Positions 7,964 to 17,969 of a DNA stretch of 64,000 nt are shown here, piece by piece. The position numbers and the translations under genes are program-made. Every line of letters begins with the position of its first letter. Positions within the stretch are counted from its first letter, which is position 1. Under the pieces are notes generated by a model. That model saw only the letters and a program-made list of their open reading frames with translations. It searched no databases and was not told the origin of the DNA. The stretch covers positions 96,559-160,558 of the forward strand of contig DATGXG010000026.1 in assembly GCA_035299085.1 (NCBI GenBank). The letters are read 5' to 3'. This DNA comes from Bacteroidales bacterium (GTDB taxonomy: Bacteria > Bacteroidota > Bacteroidia > Bacteroidales > UBA10428).

Positions 7964-9745
7964 ATGGATAGAAAAGTATTGAAAAGCGGTGAATTTCTTG
8001 TCGAGAATGTAGAATCAAAAGACGTTTTTATTCCCGAGGAGTTCAACGAAGAACAACGAATGATCGCCCAAACCTGCCAGGATTTCCTTACAACCGAAGT
8101 ATATCCGAATGTGGATAAGGTTGACAAGCAGGATCGCGAGTTGATGAAAAGCATGCTTAAAAAATCCGGCGAACTTGGATTAATGGGCATTTCAATACCT
8201 GAAGAATATAATGGTTTCGGACAGTCGTTTGTAACCCAGATGCTTGCAGCTGAAACCATTGGTGCCGGTTACTCATTCTCTGTAGCTTTCATGGCACATT
8301 GCGGAATCGGTACCCTGCCGATCATGTATTATGGAAATGGAGACCAGCGTGAGCGTTATGTTACCAAACTCGCAACCGGTGAAATGCTGGGCGCATACTG
8401 CCTTACCGAACCGGGTGCAGGAAGCGATGCCAACGCAGGCAAAACTAACGCAAAACTTTCGGAAGACGGCAAATATTATATCCTCAACGGTCAGAAAATG
8501 TGGATCACCAATGCCGGTTTTGCCGATGTGCAGACAGTATTTGCAAAGATCGACAACGACAGGGTACTCAGTGCATTTATTGTTGAGAAGGATTTTCCGG
8601 GTGTCCTTGTTAATCCCGATGAACATAAAATGGGTATTAAAGGATCATCAACCTGCCAGATTTTCTATACCGATGTAAAAGTTCCGGTTGAAAACCTGCT
8701 GGGTCGCCGTGGTGAAGGTTTCCGCATTGCATTGAGCATCCTGCATATGGGCCGCCTGAAACTGGGTGCCAATGTGCTTGGAGCTGCAAAGAAAGCGATC
8801 AATGATTCAGTAAAATATGCCAATGAGCGCAAGCAGTTTGGTGTGCTGATTTCAACATTCGGCGCTATAAAGTACAAACTGGCCGAACAGGTAATCCGTA
8901 CCTATGCATCCGAATCCGCCACTTACAGGGTTAGTAAGGATATAGACGACCTGATTGAAAAATACAAAGTGGAAGGTTGCGATAAAGGTAAGGCTTCGAT
9001 TGATGGTATCAGTCATTATGCTGTTGAAGCCGCCATTCTTAAGGTATATGGATCGGAAGTTCTTGATTATGTAATCGACGAGGCTGTACAGATCCATGGC
9101 GGTATGGGTTATTCCGCTGAGATGGCCGTTGAAAAAGGCTATCGTGATTCAAGGATCAACCGTATTTTCGAAGGAACCAATGAAATCAACCGCCTCCTGG
9201 TTGTTGACACAGCTATGAAGCGCGCCATGAAGGGCGATTTCAAACTGTTCGACAGGGCATCCGAAATGTATGAGAAAGCATCGACGCTTACTGATGGAAA
9301 GACAGGAAACGAAAACTGGTTCCAGGAAAAACTGCGTTACATTGATAACTTCAAGAAAGCCATTCTCATTGCCATTCACGGTGTAAACACCAAGTTCGGA
9401 AAACAGCTTGTGAGCGAGGAAGAAGTGCTGAACAACATTTCCAATATGATGATGGAAACCTATGTAGGCGAATCACTTGTTCTCAGAGTGCAGAAACTTC
9501 AGGGAATGAAGGGCGAAGCAGCTGCTTCAATATACAGGGATATTGCTGATGTTTTCATTTATGATGCAGCCGACAAAATCCGCAAGGAAGCCAGTGATGC
9601 CATCTACGCTTTTGCAGATGCAGCCACTGCAACATCTCTTGTAAAAACTATGGAAACCTTAACAAAGGTAACCGGCGTAAACACCAAGGATGCCCGCCGC
9701 CGAATAGCCGACAGGCTCATTGAAGACAATGCGTATAAGTTTTAG
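7964..9745 (+). CDS. Acyl-CoA dehydrogenase
   Basis: A protein of 593 residues, in the size class of long/very-long-chain acyl-CoA dehydrogenases with a C-terminal helical extension. Visible signatures are YCLTEPGAGSDANA (about 145-158), MWITNAGFAD (179-188), the FAD-binding QIHGGMGYS region (386-394), and FEGTNEI at 402-408, whose Glu403 is the expected catalytic base. It oxidises an acyl-CoA to the enoyl-CoA and reduces EtfAB, which is encoded upstream in the same operon. Chain-length preference cannot be read from the sequence. Last gene of the etf operon; a strong intrinsic terminator follows at 9780-9811. Confidence 0.93.
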   Translation: MDRKVLKSGEFLVENVESKDVFIPEEFNEEQRMIAQTCQDFLTTEVYPNVDKVDKQDRELMKSMLKKSGELGLMGISIPEEYNGFGQSFVTQMLAAETIGAGYSFSVAFMAHCGIGTLPIMYYGNGDQRERYVTKLATGEMLGAYCLTEPGAGSDANAGKTNAKLSEDGKYYILNGQKMWITNAGFADVQTVFAKIDNDRVLSAFIVEKDFPGVLVNPDEHKMGIKGSSTCQIFYTDVKVPVENLLGRRGEGFRIALSILHMGRLKLGANVLGAAKKAINDSVKYANERKQFGVLISTFGAIKYKLAEQVIRTYASESATYRVSKDIDDLIEKYKVEGCDKGKASIDGISHYAVEAAILKVYGSEVLDYVIDEAVQIHGGMGYSAEMAVEKGYRDSRINRIFEGTNEINRLLVVDTAMKRAMKGDFKLFDRASEMYEKASTLTDGKTGNENWFQEKLRYIDNFKKAILIAIHGVNTKFGKQLVSEEEVLNNISNMMMETYVGESLVLRVQKLQGMKGEAAASIYRDIADVFIYDAADKIRKEASDAIYAFADAATATSLVKTMETLTKVTGVNTKDARRRIADRLIEDNAYKF

Positions 9746-9777
9746 CTTATTAGCTTTTTAGCATATTAGATATTTAG
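9742..9777. repeat. Short 8-bp tandem repeat (TTAGCTTA-like) overlapping a stop codon
   Basis: Units TTAGCTTA, TTAGCTTT, TTAGCATA, TTAGATAT and a partial TTAG run from inside the acyl-CoA dehydrogenase stop codon toward the terminator. It is degenerate but in phase. Confidence 0.6.
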
Positions 9778-9779
9778 TT

Positions 9780-9811
9780 AAAGCCCCGCCATATTATGGC
9801 GGGGCTTTTTT
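9780..9811 (+). terminator. Intrinsic terminator of the etf operon
   Basis: A perfect stem AGCCCCGCC / GGCGGGGCT with loop ATATTAT is followed by a run of seven T. It lies 35 bp after the acyl-CoA dehydrogenase stop codon. Confidence 0.95.
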
Positions 9812-10016
9812 TATAGTCAATCTCTCCTCGCCTCGTTTGCATGACTTATTTTCCATTAGCACTCGTTAATAACGAATTCAACCTGATATATCTTTTCTAT
9901 ATAAAATCCTTTCTTTCCATCAACCAAATGATTATTTGAAATCAGCTATAATGGAATCCGATATTTTTATGGCAGACTACTTACTTCATTAAAGGGCGCC
10001 TTAATTTATTCTCATT

Positions 10017-10035
10017 CAGGTATAAATAATACCTG
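10017..10035. promoter_or_regulatory. Perfect palindrome upstream of the giant lipase-like gene
   Basis: CAGGTAT-AAATA-ATACCTG is a perfect 7-bp inverted repeat ending 14 bp before the start codon at 10050. It could be an operator or an mRNA hairpin. I see no convincing TTG/TAnnTTTG promoter in the rest of the 9812-10049 gap. Confidence 0.4.
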
Positions 10036-10049
10036 CTTAATTATCCTAT

Positions 10050-13000
10050 ATGAAAGCAAACCACTTATCCTCAAATATCAAGATGAAGGTATTTATTGTC
10101 CTTCTGGTAATTCAATTTTTTCCTTTTTACCTATTGTCCCAATTTGCGAAGCCTCCATATCCGCTAATATTTGTTCATGGGCTTATAGGTAGCAATACTA
10201 CTTGGAATGAAATAGTGGCCGAGTTAGGTGGTGATGCTAAAATATTTGATGTTTGCCTGAATCATGACAACGGAAGTTTATCATCATCAATATTATCAAA
10301 TGATATAGATGTTATCGGCTGGAGAGTAAAACCTGCAGTGCCTTCAAGTAATCGGTTATATGTTATAAATTTTGATAATTCACAATTCGCCGAAGAGGGA
10401 CACGAAGACCATATAAAAAGCAACCAAAGCGCAATCTACAAGCAGGGCTACGCATTAGGTAAAATGATTAAGGAAGTATTGATACTTGAAAAATCTGATA
10501 AAGTTATCTTGGTAGGACATTCGATGGGCGGATTGGCGATAAGAGAGTATTTACAGAGAACTATAAATGGAATAACCAATAATCCTCATTCTTATTGGAT
10601 AGATCCCAATCAAACGGATGGACATGATGTGGCAAAGGTTTTGACAATTGGAACACCGCATTCAGGTGCGAACGACTTAACTCTTACGATTCCCTTAATA
10701 CTTGATTCTAAATCAGAAGCTGTAAGAGACCTAAGATTTGAACTATGTGATTTAAGCAGCTGTATAGATATGTTGTATTTATATGGTGGTTATGAGGGAA
10801 TTCTAGGGACAGGCTATCATAATAATGATATTAATTGTGATGGTTTAATAAACTCAGTTTCTGGTATAAATGATCCGGTAAATAAATTTAAAGACAACTC
10901 CTATATGCCATTACCTACCAACATACCTTATACCTGGCTTACTTCAAACTGGGGTACTGTGTTTGATGGAGTGGTAATGTTAAATCGACAATGGTTACAC
11001 GATAATGAAGGTTCTTGTCCTCATGGAATTTCCGATACGTTATTAATGAATGCCTTTCATATGAACGAAACAAAGGATGTTTACAGTTTGTTAAGGGGAA
11101 TGGACGAACCAGATTTAAAACAATTTGCTTATGAATTACAGATTAATCAGCCAATTAGTCAATACATAAGCGGTTTTGCAACCTTTAAATCACAAAACAA
11201 TCATCTTGATGTAGATTACTATAAGTTCACTTCTGATATAACTGGTACTGGTAGAATTGATATACGTGAATTTAATAATATAAATAATTGGCAAATAGCA
11301 CTTTATAACTCCAGTAATGGAACTCCTTTCATGCTAATAGACCATTCCGATTTTCCTGATAATACGGGCTACTTTACTTTTTCGGTACAATATGGAGAAA
11401 CATATTATATGAAAATAAAAGGAGAAGCATTGACTGATCCTCATTTACATCCGTATATGATTAAGGTCACAACTTCATCACCGGCAAAAATTTCATTTTC
11501 TTCAGTTCAATTTGATAAGTCAGCTTATTTACCTTCTGAAAATGTTACGGTTTCGATTACCTTAAATAATCAATTAACCGGTGCTAATGTAAGCTATTCA
11601 TTAGATAATAAATCACCTGTAACCTGTAGCGAAATTGAAAACGGCATTTATAGGGCTACATTCACAGCCCCCACAGCAACCGGTCCGCATAACTTAATGG
11701 TGAATGCCTCAAAGACCGGTTATCAGGCCGCAACCTCATATAATGCTTCATTTCAGGTAGCAAATGCCGGTTTGAGTGTTCTTGCTTATCCTTCTCAGAT
11801 TATTTTCGATGGCTCAAATACATCAACCATAACAGCCACGTTGGTAAACGGACTCGGGCAGCCAATGTCAGGAATTCCAATCCAGTTTTATTCCACTTTT
11901 GGTCAGTTAATTCCGGGAAATGCTGTAACAAATGCTCAGGGAGTAGTGAAAACTTTATTTACTCCTGATCAAACCGGTACAACTACAATCCAGGCAACTG
12001 CACAAACAACCAATAGTCCCTCAGGTTCCACCACAATTAAGGTTACTTCTGCCGGAAATGGGACCTACAATATAACTCTTAATACATTTTTATTGTCAAC
12101 TAACGCATCAGGATCCAGTTACAAATTAGATCCTTTTGTTTCATTTTCAAGTAATGGTCAGGCAGTCGAAGGCGTGTCCTGCACTGTATCTACCAATTTC
12201 GGCCAATTTCAGAATGGTAGTCAATCATTCACTCAGATATTAGGCGAAAATGATGATCCGGGCACATTTTTACCCGCACCGGTATTAAATGTCAATACAA
12301 GTGGTATAGCCACCATAACAATAACCGCGGGACCTACAACTTCAACATTCTCTTTATCGGTTTTTGTTGGTGATATTCCTAAAATTCAGCCTTTCTATAC
12401 ACTTGTCGATGCAAGTTCAACAGAAAATATGGAATGTGAAATCGACTGGAATGCAGATGGCAATGAATTTGCTTACACGCCAGGTAAAATTGTCGGATTC
12501 CCTTCATTTGATATAGTTTATAGCGGTCCAAATACCGGGAACCCAACATCCCTTTCATTTTCTAAGACAGGCCAAAAGCTTATCATGGGGAGATCAAACG
12601 ATAATCCTGTTTTTTATATTTATGATAATCAAACAAAAGTATGTACTCCATACAATCCAAACAATACAAGGACAAATACTGTTGCATGGTCTGATGGTAC
12701 TGATGATATCAGGTTTGCTCTGGCGAATAGTTTTAGTGGCTCACTTAATCAAATAATTATCAATAATGGAGAAAATTTCCAAAAAACCTATTGCTATACC
12801 GACGATGCAACAGATCTCATCCAGGCCATGGACTGGAAAGGAAATTATCTTGCTGTAGTGACAGAAAAAGGTAACACGTACTTGTATAACTTTAATGCAT
12901 CCCCGATAACAAGATGGAAATTTTCCAGTGAAAGGCCATTTTTATATGGCATTTCCATATCACCCGATAAAACAAAAGTTGCTGTACTTGGAAGAAAATA

Positions 13001-16000
13001 TACAGGAAATAATAATTTATATATTATTAATGCTGGTACGGGTGCCCTGATTAATAAGTTTTCATTGGGATCCGATAATGGGAGTTTTTATTCAATTGAT
13101 TGGTCACCTGATGGAAAAAGCTTGGTTTGTGCCGGGAATACAAGCGGTAACGGATATTTAAAGATAATAGATCCGTCGGACAATCGTATCTTATATGATC
13201 TCGTTACAGGCACAACAGAAGATATCCGCGGAGTTCGTTGGAGTTCGAAAAACATTATTGCAGCCATATATGGTTCAACTGTAAAATTCTATGCTCCGTT
13301 TGACCTGGATGGTCCACAAATAAACATAGCATATCCCCCTGCTGGTTTTCAAACCAGTTATGATACCGTACATTTAAAGGGGAATATTATTGATGCAGTT
13401 GGCCTGAAATCTGTTATAGTTAAATTAAATGCGACTGAATTTCAGAGCATCCCAATAGCTTCAGATGGTAGCTTTAATTTAGTCATCCCAATCGTTTCCG
13501 GTCAAAACGATATATTAATCAATACCACTGATCGACTTAATAATAGCTCTAGTGCTTCTCATACGGTAGTTCATTATGATCCAGTTGCTGATGTTGATTA
13601 TTATGATATTGCTTTAAGCTACAATACAGGTAGCAGCAGCAGATTCACCATATCCTCCAACACAGCTTGGAAACTAACTGAAAACACTTCCTGGTTCGAC
13701 ATAAACTGTACTGAGGGACGCAATGATCAGGTAATTACTGTCATTAGCACCCTTGCTAATAAGAGCAGCAGCATTTCACGAACCGGTGAAATAACCTTGA
13801 GTGGGAATGGATTTTCACCCAAAACGGTTACTGTAACTCAAACGACAGCTCCGTACATTAACATAAGTGGAATTACCGACATATATGGAACAGCATTAAC
13901 TTATACAGATGGAACGTCAAAGTCAGTTACTTCAGATTTAAATGGTGATTATTCAATCATTGTTCCTTTTGAATGGGGTGGAACCATTACGCCTTCCAAA
14001 CAGGGCTATACATTTAGCCCTGTGTCGAGATCATATTCAAATTTAAATAATAACCAATCAGCTCAAAATTTTGCAGCGAATCCTATAACCTATACTATAA
14101 ATGGCAATACAGGTTTACCAGGGGTTTCATTAAGCTTTTATGATGGATCACATAAAACAATTAGTTCTGATGCCAGTGGAAACTATACTATAAGGGTTTC
14201 TTACAATTGGAACGGTAATGTAATCCCTTTTAAAGAAGGTTATAGTTTTTTACCCGTTAACAGATCTTATATAAATATAACATCCGATTATTCTGCTCAG
14301 AATTTTAGTGCTAATCCGTTAGTCTATTCAATTAGTGGAAATGCCGGAACAGCAGGCGTTATTCTCAGCTACACCGATGGTATTTCAAAATCAGTTATTT
14401 CAGATGAAAATGGTAATTACTCGTTCACTGTATCTTATAATTGGAATGGCATTGTTACACCCACCAAAAATGGTTATTCCTTTATTCCGATCAATGCCGT
14501 TTATTCTAATGTAATCGCAGATCAAAGCGGGCAGAATTTCTCAGCAACTGCCGTTACATTTAAAATTTCAGGCAATACAAGTGCGTCAGGTGTAACAATG
14601 ACATATATCGATGGCGTTACAAAAACAGCCATCTCAGATGGTATTGGAAACTATACTATTATAGTCCCCTATAAATGGAGCGGGACTATAACACCTTCCA
14701 AACCTGGGGTGATATTTACTCCTGCAACCAGATCCTATACCAATATCATTGCAGATAAATTCGCACAAGATTATGCTACAGATATCGTTCAGTACAAGAT
14801 TTCAGGCAATGCCGGAGCTTCTGGTGTGACTCTCAATTATACCGATGGTATTCCTATGTCTGTTGTATCGGATTTAAACGGAGATTATTCATTGAATGTA
14901 TCCTATGGCTGGAGTGGTACAGTTACACCTTTAAAAGATAATTATTCGTTTACACCCACAAGCAGATCATATCAGAATATAACAAAGGACGCAACTGCCG
15001 AAAACTTCATAGTTTTGTTCTTGGAGATTATGCCTGTGAGCCAGAATGTTTCTTCATCTGCAGGTATTGCTACATTTTCAATAAATTCCAATACTGAATG
15101 GAAATCAACTGAAACTTCTGATTGGCTTTCAGCTGCCAAAACTAATCCAACCACACTTACTGTCAATTATAATGAAAATATTAGTATTAATAATCGTTCT
15201 GCAATCATAACACTTTCTGGAACAGGTGTAAATTCTCAAAATGTTACCGTTATTCAGGATGGCTGCGCATGTGTATCTCCAACAGGATTGGCTGCAACCG
15301 TAACCAGCCAGAGTGTAGCAAACTTCAATTGGACAAATGTAAATGGCGCTTATTTTTATGAGATACGGTATAAACCATCTACAAGTTTAAATTGGACAGT
15401 GCAGCAAACATTGGTTAATAATTATTATTTAACCGGACTAATCTGTGGCATAACTTATAACTGGGAAGTAAGATCAAATTGCAGCGATGGTGTGTTCAGT
15501 TCCTGGGTCCCGGCAAAAGATTTCAAGTTTACAGCTTGCCAGTGTAATTCTCCAAATAATCTCACAGTTGGTGCAAGTGGTCAGACAACAGCTGATCTGG
15601 ATTGGGCAAATATTACAGGCGCTTCGGGATATGAAGTAAGATATAAAGAAGCAACGTCATTATCATGGATAACTCAATCTATTACTGCAAGCAATTATTC
15701 GATTTCAGGGCTGACCTGCGGATTGACCTATGTTTGGGAGGTCAGATCAAATTGTGTTGATGGGAATTATAGTTCATGGGTGTCGGGACAGAATTTTAAT
15801 ACGGCTACCTGTCCATGTAATTCACCAACCAGTCTGGGAGTATCTGTTATAAATCAGAATTCCGCATTACTAAACTGGCATTCTGATGTAAATAGTTCTT
15901 TGGAATATGAAGTACGATATAAATCTGTAAATGATTTGAACTGGATTAGCAGGACAACTGACTCGAGCCAATTTTTAGCCACAGGATTAACTTGCGGTTT

Positions 16001-16832
16001 GTCTTATGACTGGGAAGTAAGAACAATTTGCGGTAACAATAACTATAGTTTTTGGGTAGCAGGATTAAATTTTATAACTAAAAGTTGTCCATGTGATATT
16101 TCGGACAATATACCGAATCCACCTGCGATTGCTGCAACTACTCAGCCAACTTGTATGGAGGCCACAGGTAGCATTACTTTAGGTAATTTGCCTGAGACAG
16201 GAACCTGGACATTAACAAGTGATCCGGGTGGCAGAATTACTGAAGGAAACGGATCTGATATAACACTTTACGGGTTCATACAAGGTCAATATAAGTTTAC
16301 CGTTACTAATGTTTTTGGTTGTACTTCGTTAGCCTCTGGCAATGTAATTATCAATCCGCAACCAGAAACTCCGGCTTCACCGGTAATCACACAGGCAATA
16401 AATGTATTACACTCAGATAAAACTACAGGCAATCAATGGTATAATCAATCAGGGTTAATAGATGGTGCTACATCTCAGGATTATATTCCTACTTATGACG
16501 GGGAATATTATGTAGTTGTCACCTTGAATGGCTGTAGTTCATTTCCTTCAAATAAAATAAATATTATTATTACAGAAGTTGCTTATGCCGGTTTTGGAAA
16601 GAAATTAATTCTTTATCCGAATCCCGTAAATAATAAACTTATAATTGAAGCAATTGGGAACACAGAACAAATTCATTATGAAATATATACTTCCATGGGT
16701 CAAAAATTGTATGAAGGAAGTTTTATAGCTAATACAAGTATTAATACAGATAACTTGTCGGCAGGAATTTATATAATTAAACTGGACGATTGTAAGATAT
16801 TCGAATATAGGAAATTCATAAAAGCGAATTAA
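10050..16832 (+). CDS. Giant T9SS-secreted lipase/esterase-like multidomain protein
   Basis: A protein of 2260 residues. The N-terminus has a signal peptide (hydrophobic 13-30; a start at Met12, base 10083, is also possible). An alpha/beta-hydrolase domain follows with FVHG near 41, the nucleophile motif GHSMGG (Ser158) and GTPHSGAND near 191. Then come a Big_1-like immunoglobulin domain (about 575-675), a beta-propeller-like region (about 800-1090), a BACON-like domain (about 1190-1270), five ~78-residue repeats (about 1270-1656), a second BACON-like domain, three fibronectin-III-like repeats bounded by CxC pairs, and a C-terminal ~75-residue type A T9SS sorting domain (LILYPNPVNNKL...). It should be exported to the cell surface or medium and act on lipids or esters. 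The substrate is unknown. Composition is more AT-rich than the flanking operons. Confidence 0.9.
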   Translation: MKANHLSSNIKMKVFIVLLVIQFFPFYLLSQFAKPPYPLIFVHGLIGSNTTWNEIVAELGGDAKIFDVCLNHDNGSLSSSILSNDIDVIGWRVKPAVPSSNRLYVINFDNSQFAEEGHEDHIKSNQSAIYKQGYALGKMIKEVLILEKSDKVILVGHSMGGLAIREYLQRTINGITNNPHSYWIDPNQTDGHDVAKVLTIGTPHSGANDLTLTIPLILDSKSEAVRDLRFELCDLSSCIDMLYLYGGYEGILGTGYHNNDINCDGLINSVSGINDPVNKFKDNSYMPLPTNIPYTWLTSNWGTVFDGVVMLNRQWLHDNEGSCPHGISDTLLMNAFHMNETKDVYSLLRGMDEPDLKQFAYELQINQPISQYISGFATFKSQNNHLDVDYYKFTSDITGTGRIDIREFNNINNWQIALYNSSNGTPFMLIDHSDFPDNTGYFTFSVQYGETYYMKIKGEALTDPHLHPYMIKVTTSSPAKISFSSVQFDKSAYLPSENVTVSITLNNQLTGANVSYSLDNKSPVTCSEIENGIYRATFTAPTATGPHNLMVNASKTGYQAATSYNASFQVANAGLSVLAYPSQIIFDGSNTSTITATLVNGLGQPMSGIPIQFYSTFGQLIPGNAVTNAQGVVKTLFTPDQTGTTTIQATAQTTNSPSGSTTIKVTSAGNGTYNITLNTFLLSTNASGSSYKLDPFVSFSSNGQAVEGVSCTVSTNFGQFQNGSQSFTQILGENDDPGTFLPAPVLNVNTSGIATITITAGPTTSTFSLSVFVGDIPKIQPFYTLVDASSTENMECEIDWNADGNEFAYTPGKIVGFPSFDIVYSGPNTGNPTSLSFSKTGQKLIMGRSNDNPVFYIYDNQTKVCTPYNPNNTRTNTVAWSDGTDDIRFALANSFSGSLNQIIINNGENFQKTYCYTDDATDLIQAMDWKGNYLAVVTEKGNTYLYNFNASPITRWKFSSERPFLYGISISPDKTKVAVLGRKYTGNNNLYIINAGTGALINKFSLGSDNGSFYSIDWSPDGKSLVCAGNTSGNGYLKIIDPSDNRILYDLVTGTTEDIRGVRWSSKNIIAAIYGSTVKFYAPFDLDGPQINIAYPPAGFQTSYDTVHLKGNIIDAVGLKSVIVKLNATEFQSIPIASDGSFNLVIPIVSGQNDILINTTDRLNNSSSASHTVVHYDPVADVDYYDIALSYNTGSSSRFTISSNTAWKLTENTSWFDINCTEGRNDQVITVISTLANKSSSISRTGEITLSGNGFSPKTVTVTQTTAPYINISGITDIYGTALTYTDGTSKSVTSDLNGDYSIIVPFEWGGTITPSKQGYTFSPVSRSYSNLNNNQSAQNFAANPITYTINGNTGLPGVSLSFYDGSHKTISSDASGNYTIRVSYNWNGNVIPFKEGYSFLPVNRSYINITSDYSAQNFSANPLVYSISGNAGTAGVILSYTDGISKSVISDENGNYSFTVSYNWNGIVTPTKNGYSFIPINAVYSNVIADQSGQNFSATAVTFKISGNTSASGVTMTYIDGVTKTAISDGIGNYTIIVPYKWSGTITPSKPGVIFTPATRSYTNIIADKFAQDYATDIVQYKISGNAGASGVTLNYTDGIPMSVVSDLNGDYSLNVSYGWSGTVTPLKDNYSFTPTSRSYQNITKDATAENFIVLFLEIMPVSQNVSSSAGIATFSINSNTEWKSTETSDWLSAAKTNPTTLTVNYNENISINNRSAIITLSGTGVNSQNVTVIQDGCACVSPTGLAATVTSQSVANFNWTNVNGAYFYEIRYKPSTSLNWTVQQTLVNNYYLTGLICGITYNWEVRSNCSDGVFSSWVPAKDFKFTACQCNSPNNLTVGASGQTTADLDWANITGASGYEVRYKEATSLSWITQSITASNYSISGLTCGLTYVWEVRSNCVDGNYSSWVSGQNFNTATCPCNSPTSLGVSVINQNSALLNWHSDVNSSLEYEVRYKSVNDLNWISRTTDSSQFLATGLTCGLSYDWEVRTICGNNNYSFWVAGLNFITKSCPCDISDNIPNPPAIAATTQPTCMEATGSITLGNLPETGTWTLTSDPGGRITEGNGSDITLYGFIQGQYKFTVTNVFGCTSLASGNVIINPQPETPASPVITQAINVLHSDKTTGNQWYNQSGLIDGATSQDYIPTYDGEYYVVVTLNGCSSFPSNKINIIITEVAYAGFGKKLILYPNPVNNKLIIEAIGNTEQIHYEIYTSMGQKLYEGSFIANTSINTDNLSAGIYIIKLDDCKIFEYRKFIKAN
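13858..15017 (+). repeat. Five in-frame ~234-bp repeats encoding ~78-residue modules
   Basis: Inside the giant gene, five modules share the frame I-x-G-N-x-G-x2-G-V, Y-x-D-G, S-D-x2-G-N/D-Y, W-x-G-x-I/V-x-P and S-Y-x-N-I. They resemble carboxypeptidase-regulatory/SdrD-like extracellular modules. The copies have diverged clearly at the DNA level, so they are old duplications rather than a recent tandem expansion. Confidence 0.85.
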
Positions 16833-16846
16833 AAAGAAGAAAAGTG

Positions 16847-17611
16847 TCAATTCAACCATTTTTCCAACTCTCTGATTCTTAAAATTGGAATCTTAAATTC
16901 ATATTTCTTATTATCTTTTTTCAGTATGCAAATTCTTTTAAGCCGGTTGACCCGCTCAAGATAAGCCAGATTAATAATTGTGGAGCGGTTTATGCGGGCA
17001 AAACAGCTTTTTGGAAGGGTCTCCTCAAACGAACCAATATTCATAGTAATTAGCTCGGGTTTTTCATTGCCTGTATAAATTTCGCAATAATTCCAGTCGG
17101 CTTTAATAAATAGGATATCATGTGGATTGATCAGGATAAATCCTCCTGATGTATTGAATTTTATCTTTTTTCCCAATGCCTGCTCAAGTAAAACAGTATA
17201 TTCCACTTTATGCTGTTTTATTAAATATTGTTCCATAAAACGTTCCATAGTCAGCGCTAAATCTGTTTCATTTACAGGTTTTAGCAAATAATCAAAGGCA
17301 GATGCCTTTATGGCCTTTATTGCAAATTTATCATACGCTGTTACATATATAATGAATGGCCTTTCAGAAGTATGACTTAAAGCTTCTGTAATCTCGAATC
17401 CATCCATGCCGGGCATTTGTATATCCATGAAAACCAAATCCGGTTTATGATGTAATATGCTCACAAGTGCCTGTTTCGAATCATTTACAACATCGGCAAT
17501 TTTCAGGTAAGAATGTGCAGATAAAAGCTTTGTCATCATGCTTGTCGCTTGCTGCTCATCGTCAACAATGACACAACTGGCTTTTAGGGTTTGGCCTTTG
17601 GGGTATCCCAT
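16847..17611 (-). CDS. LytTR-family response regulator
   Basis: A protein of 254 residues. The N-terminal receiver domain (about 11-130) has the acidic pair DD (17-18), the phosphoacceptor Asp63 in VFMDIQMPG, the Thr in YVTAY and the Lys in LLKPV. The C-terminal ~100 residues form a LytTR DNA-binding domain (SGGFILINPHDILFIKAD, then FARINRSTIINLAYL). It should control transcription after phosphorylation by a histidine kinase, but no kinase gene lies beside it. It is convergent with the giant lipase gene with 14 bp between them, so whether it regulates that gene is unclear. A shorter start at Lys10-Ala11 is possible because residues 1-9 precede the usual domain edge. Confidence 0.9.
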   Translation of the reverse strand: MGYPKGQTLKASCVIVDDEQQATSMMTKLLSAHSYLKIADVVNDSKQALVSILHHKPDLVFMDIQMPGMDGFEITEALSHTSERPFIIYVTAYDKFAIKAIKASAFDYLLKPVNETDLALTMERFMEQYLIKQHKVEYTVLLEQALGKKIKFNTSGGFILINPHDILFIKADWNYCEIYTGNEKPELITMNIGSFEETLPKSCFARINRSTIINLAYLERVNRLKRICILKKDNKKYEFKIPILRIRELEKWLN

Positions 17612-17807
17612 AGGTTCTGGAATATGTTATGGTTTATTTCTGATTATAAACTTACATTTTGGCTGAATCAAATGCAAACATCCAATGTTTTATTTTAAAA
17701 CATACCCGAGGTTGGTAGGTGGACCTCCTCCACCAAAATTGTCGTATTTTAAGGAGATAAAAAATTAGATTGCAGATAGTCAAGCATGTAATCCTGCACG
17801 AGTGTTA

Positions 17808-17843
17808 CCACCTCGACAGGGTATACCCACCTCGACAGGGTGG
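17808..17843. repeat. Direct repeat of CCACCTCGACAGGGT
   Basis: Two identical 15-bp copies are separated by ATAC. The second continues into GG, giving a CCACC...GGTGG hairpin. The core ACCTCGACAGG also occurs once inside the downstream gene, near 18181-18191. Confidence 0.85.
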
Positions 17844-17918
17844 TTTTGCCAACACCCAAGTTATCAGCATTTTTACTAATTTGGCGTATAAATGACGCAT
17901 CAACGACCTGCTTAAAAT

Positions 17919-17949
17919 TTGAATAGTTTTTAAGTTCAATATATCCTTG
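17919..17949 (+). promoter_or_regulatory. Candidate promoter of the XRE-SnoaL gene
   Basis: TTG at 17919-17921 and TATCCTTG at 17942-17949 (one mismatch to TAnnTTTG) have a 20-bp spacer. They end 20 bp before the ATG at 17970. Confidence 0.45.
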
Positions 17950-17969
17950 CACCGAATTTCAAATGAATT

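Larger units (their letters stand above)
17612..17969. other. Intergenic region with hairpin, direct repeat and promoter
   Basis: This 358-bp gap holds a GGTGGA...TCCACC hairpin near 17718-17734, two exact 15-bp direct repeats, each able to fold as CCACC/GGT(GG), at 17808-17822 and 17827-17841, and a candidate promoter at 17919-17949. A small minus-strand open frame across it is discounted because it runs through these repeats and the promoter. Confidence 0.6.

Noticed and set aside
17749..17952. Small minus-strand frame of 67 codons
   Set aside because: It crosses the CCACCTCGACAGGGT direct repeats and the candidate promoter of the XRE-SnoaL gene and has no family resemblance.
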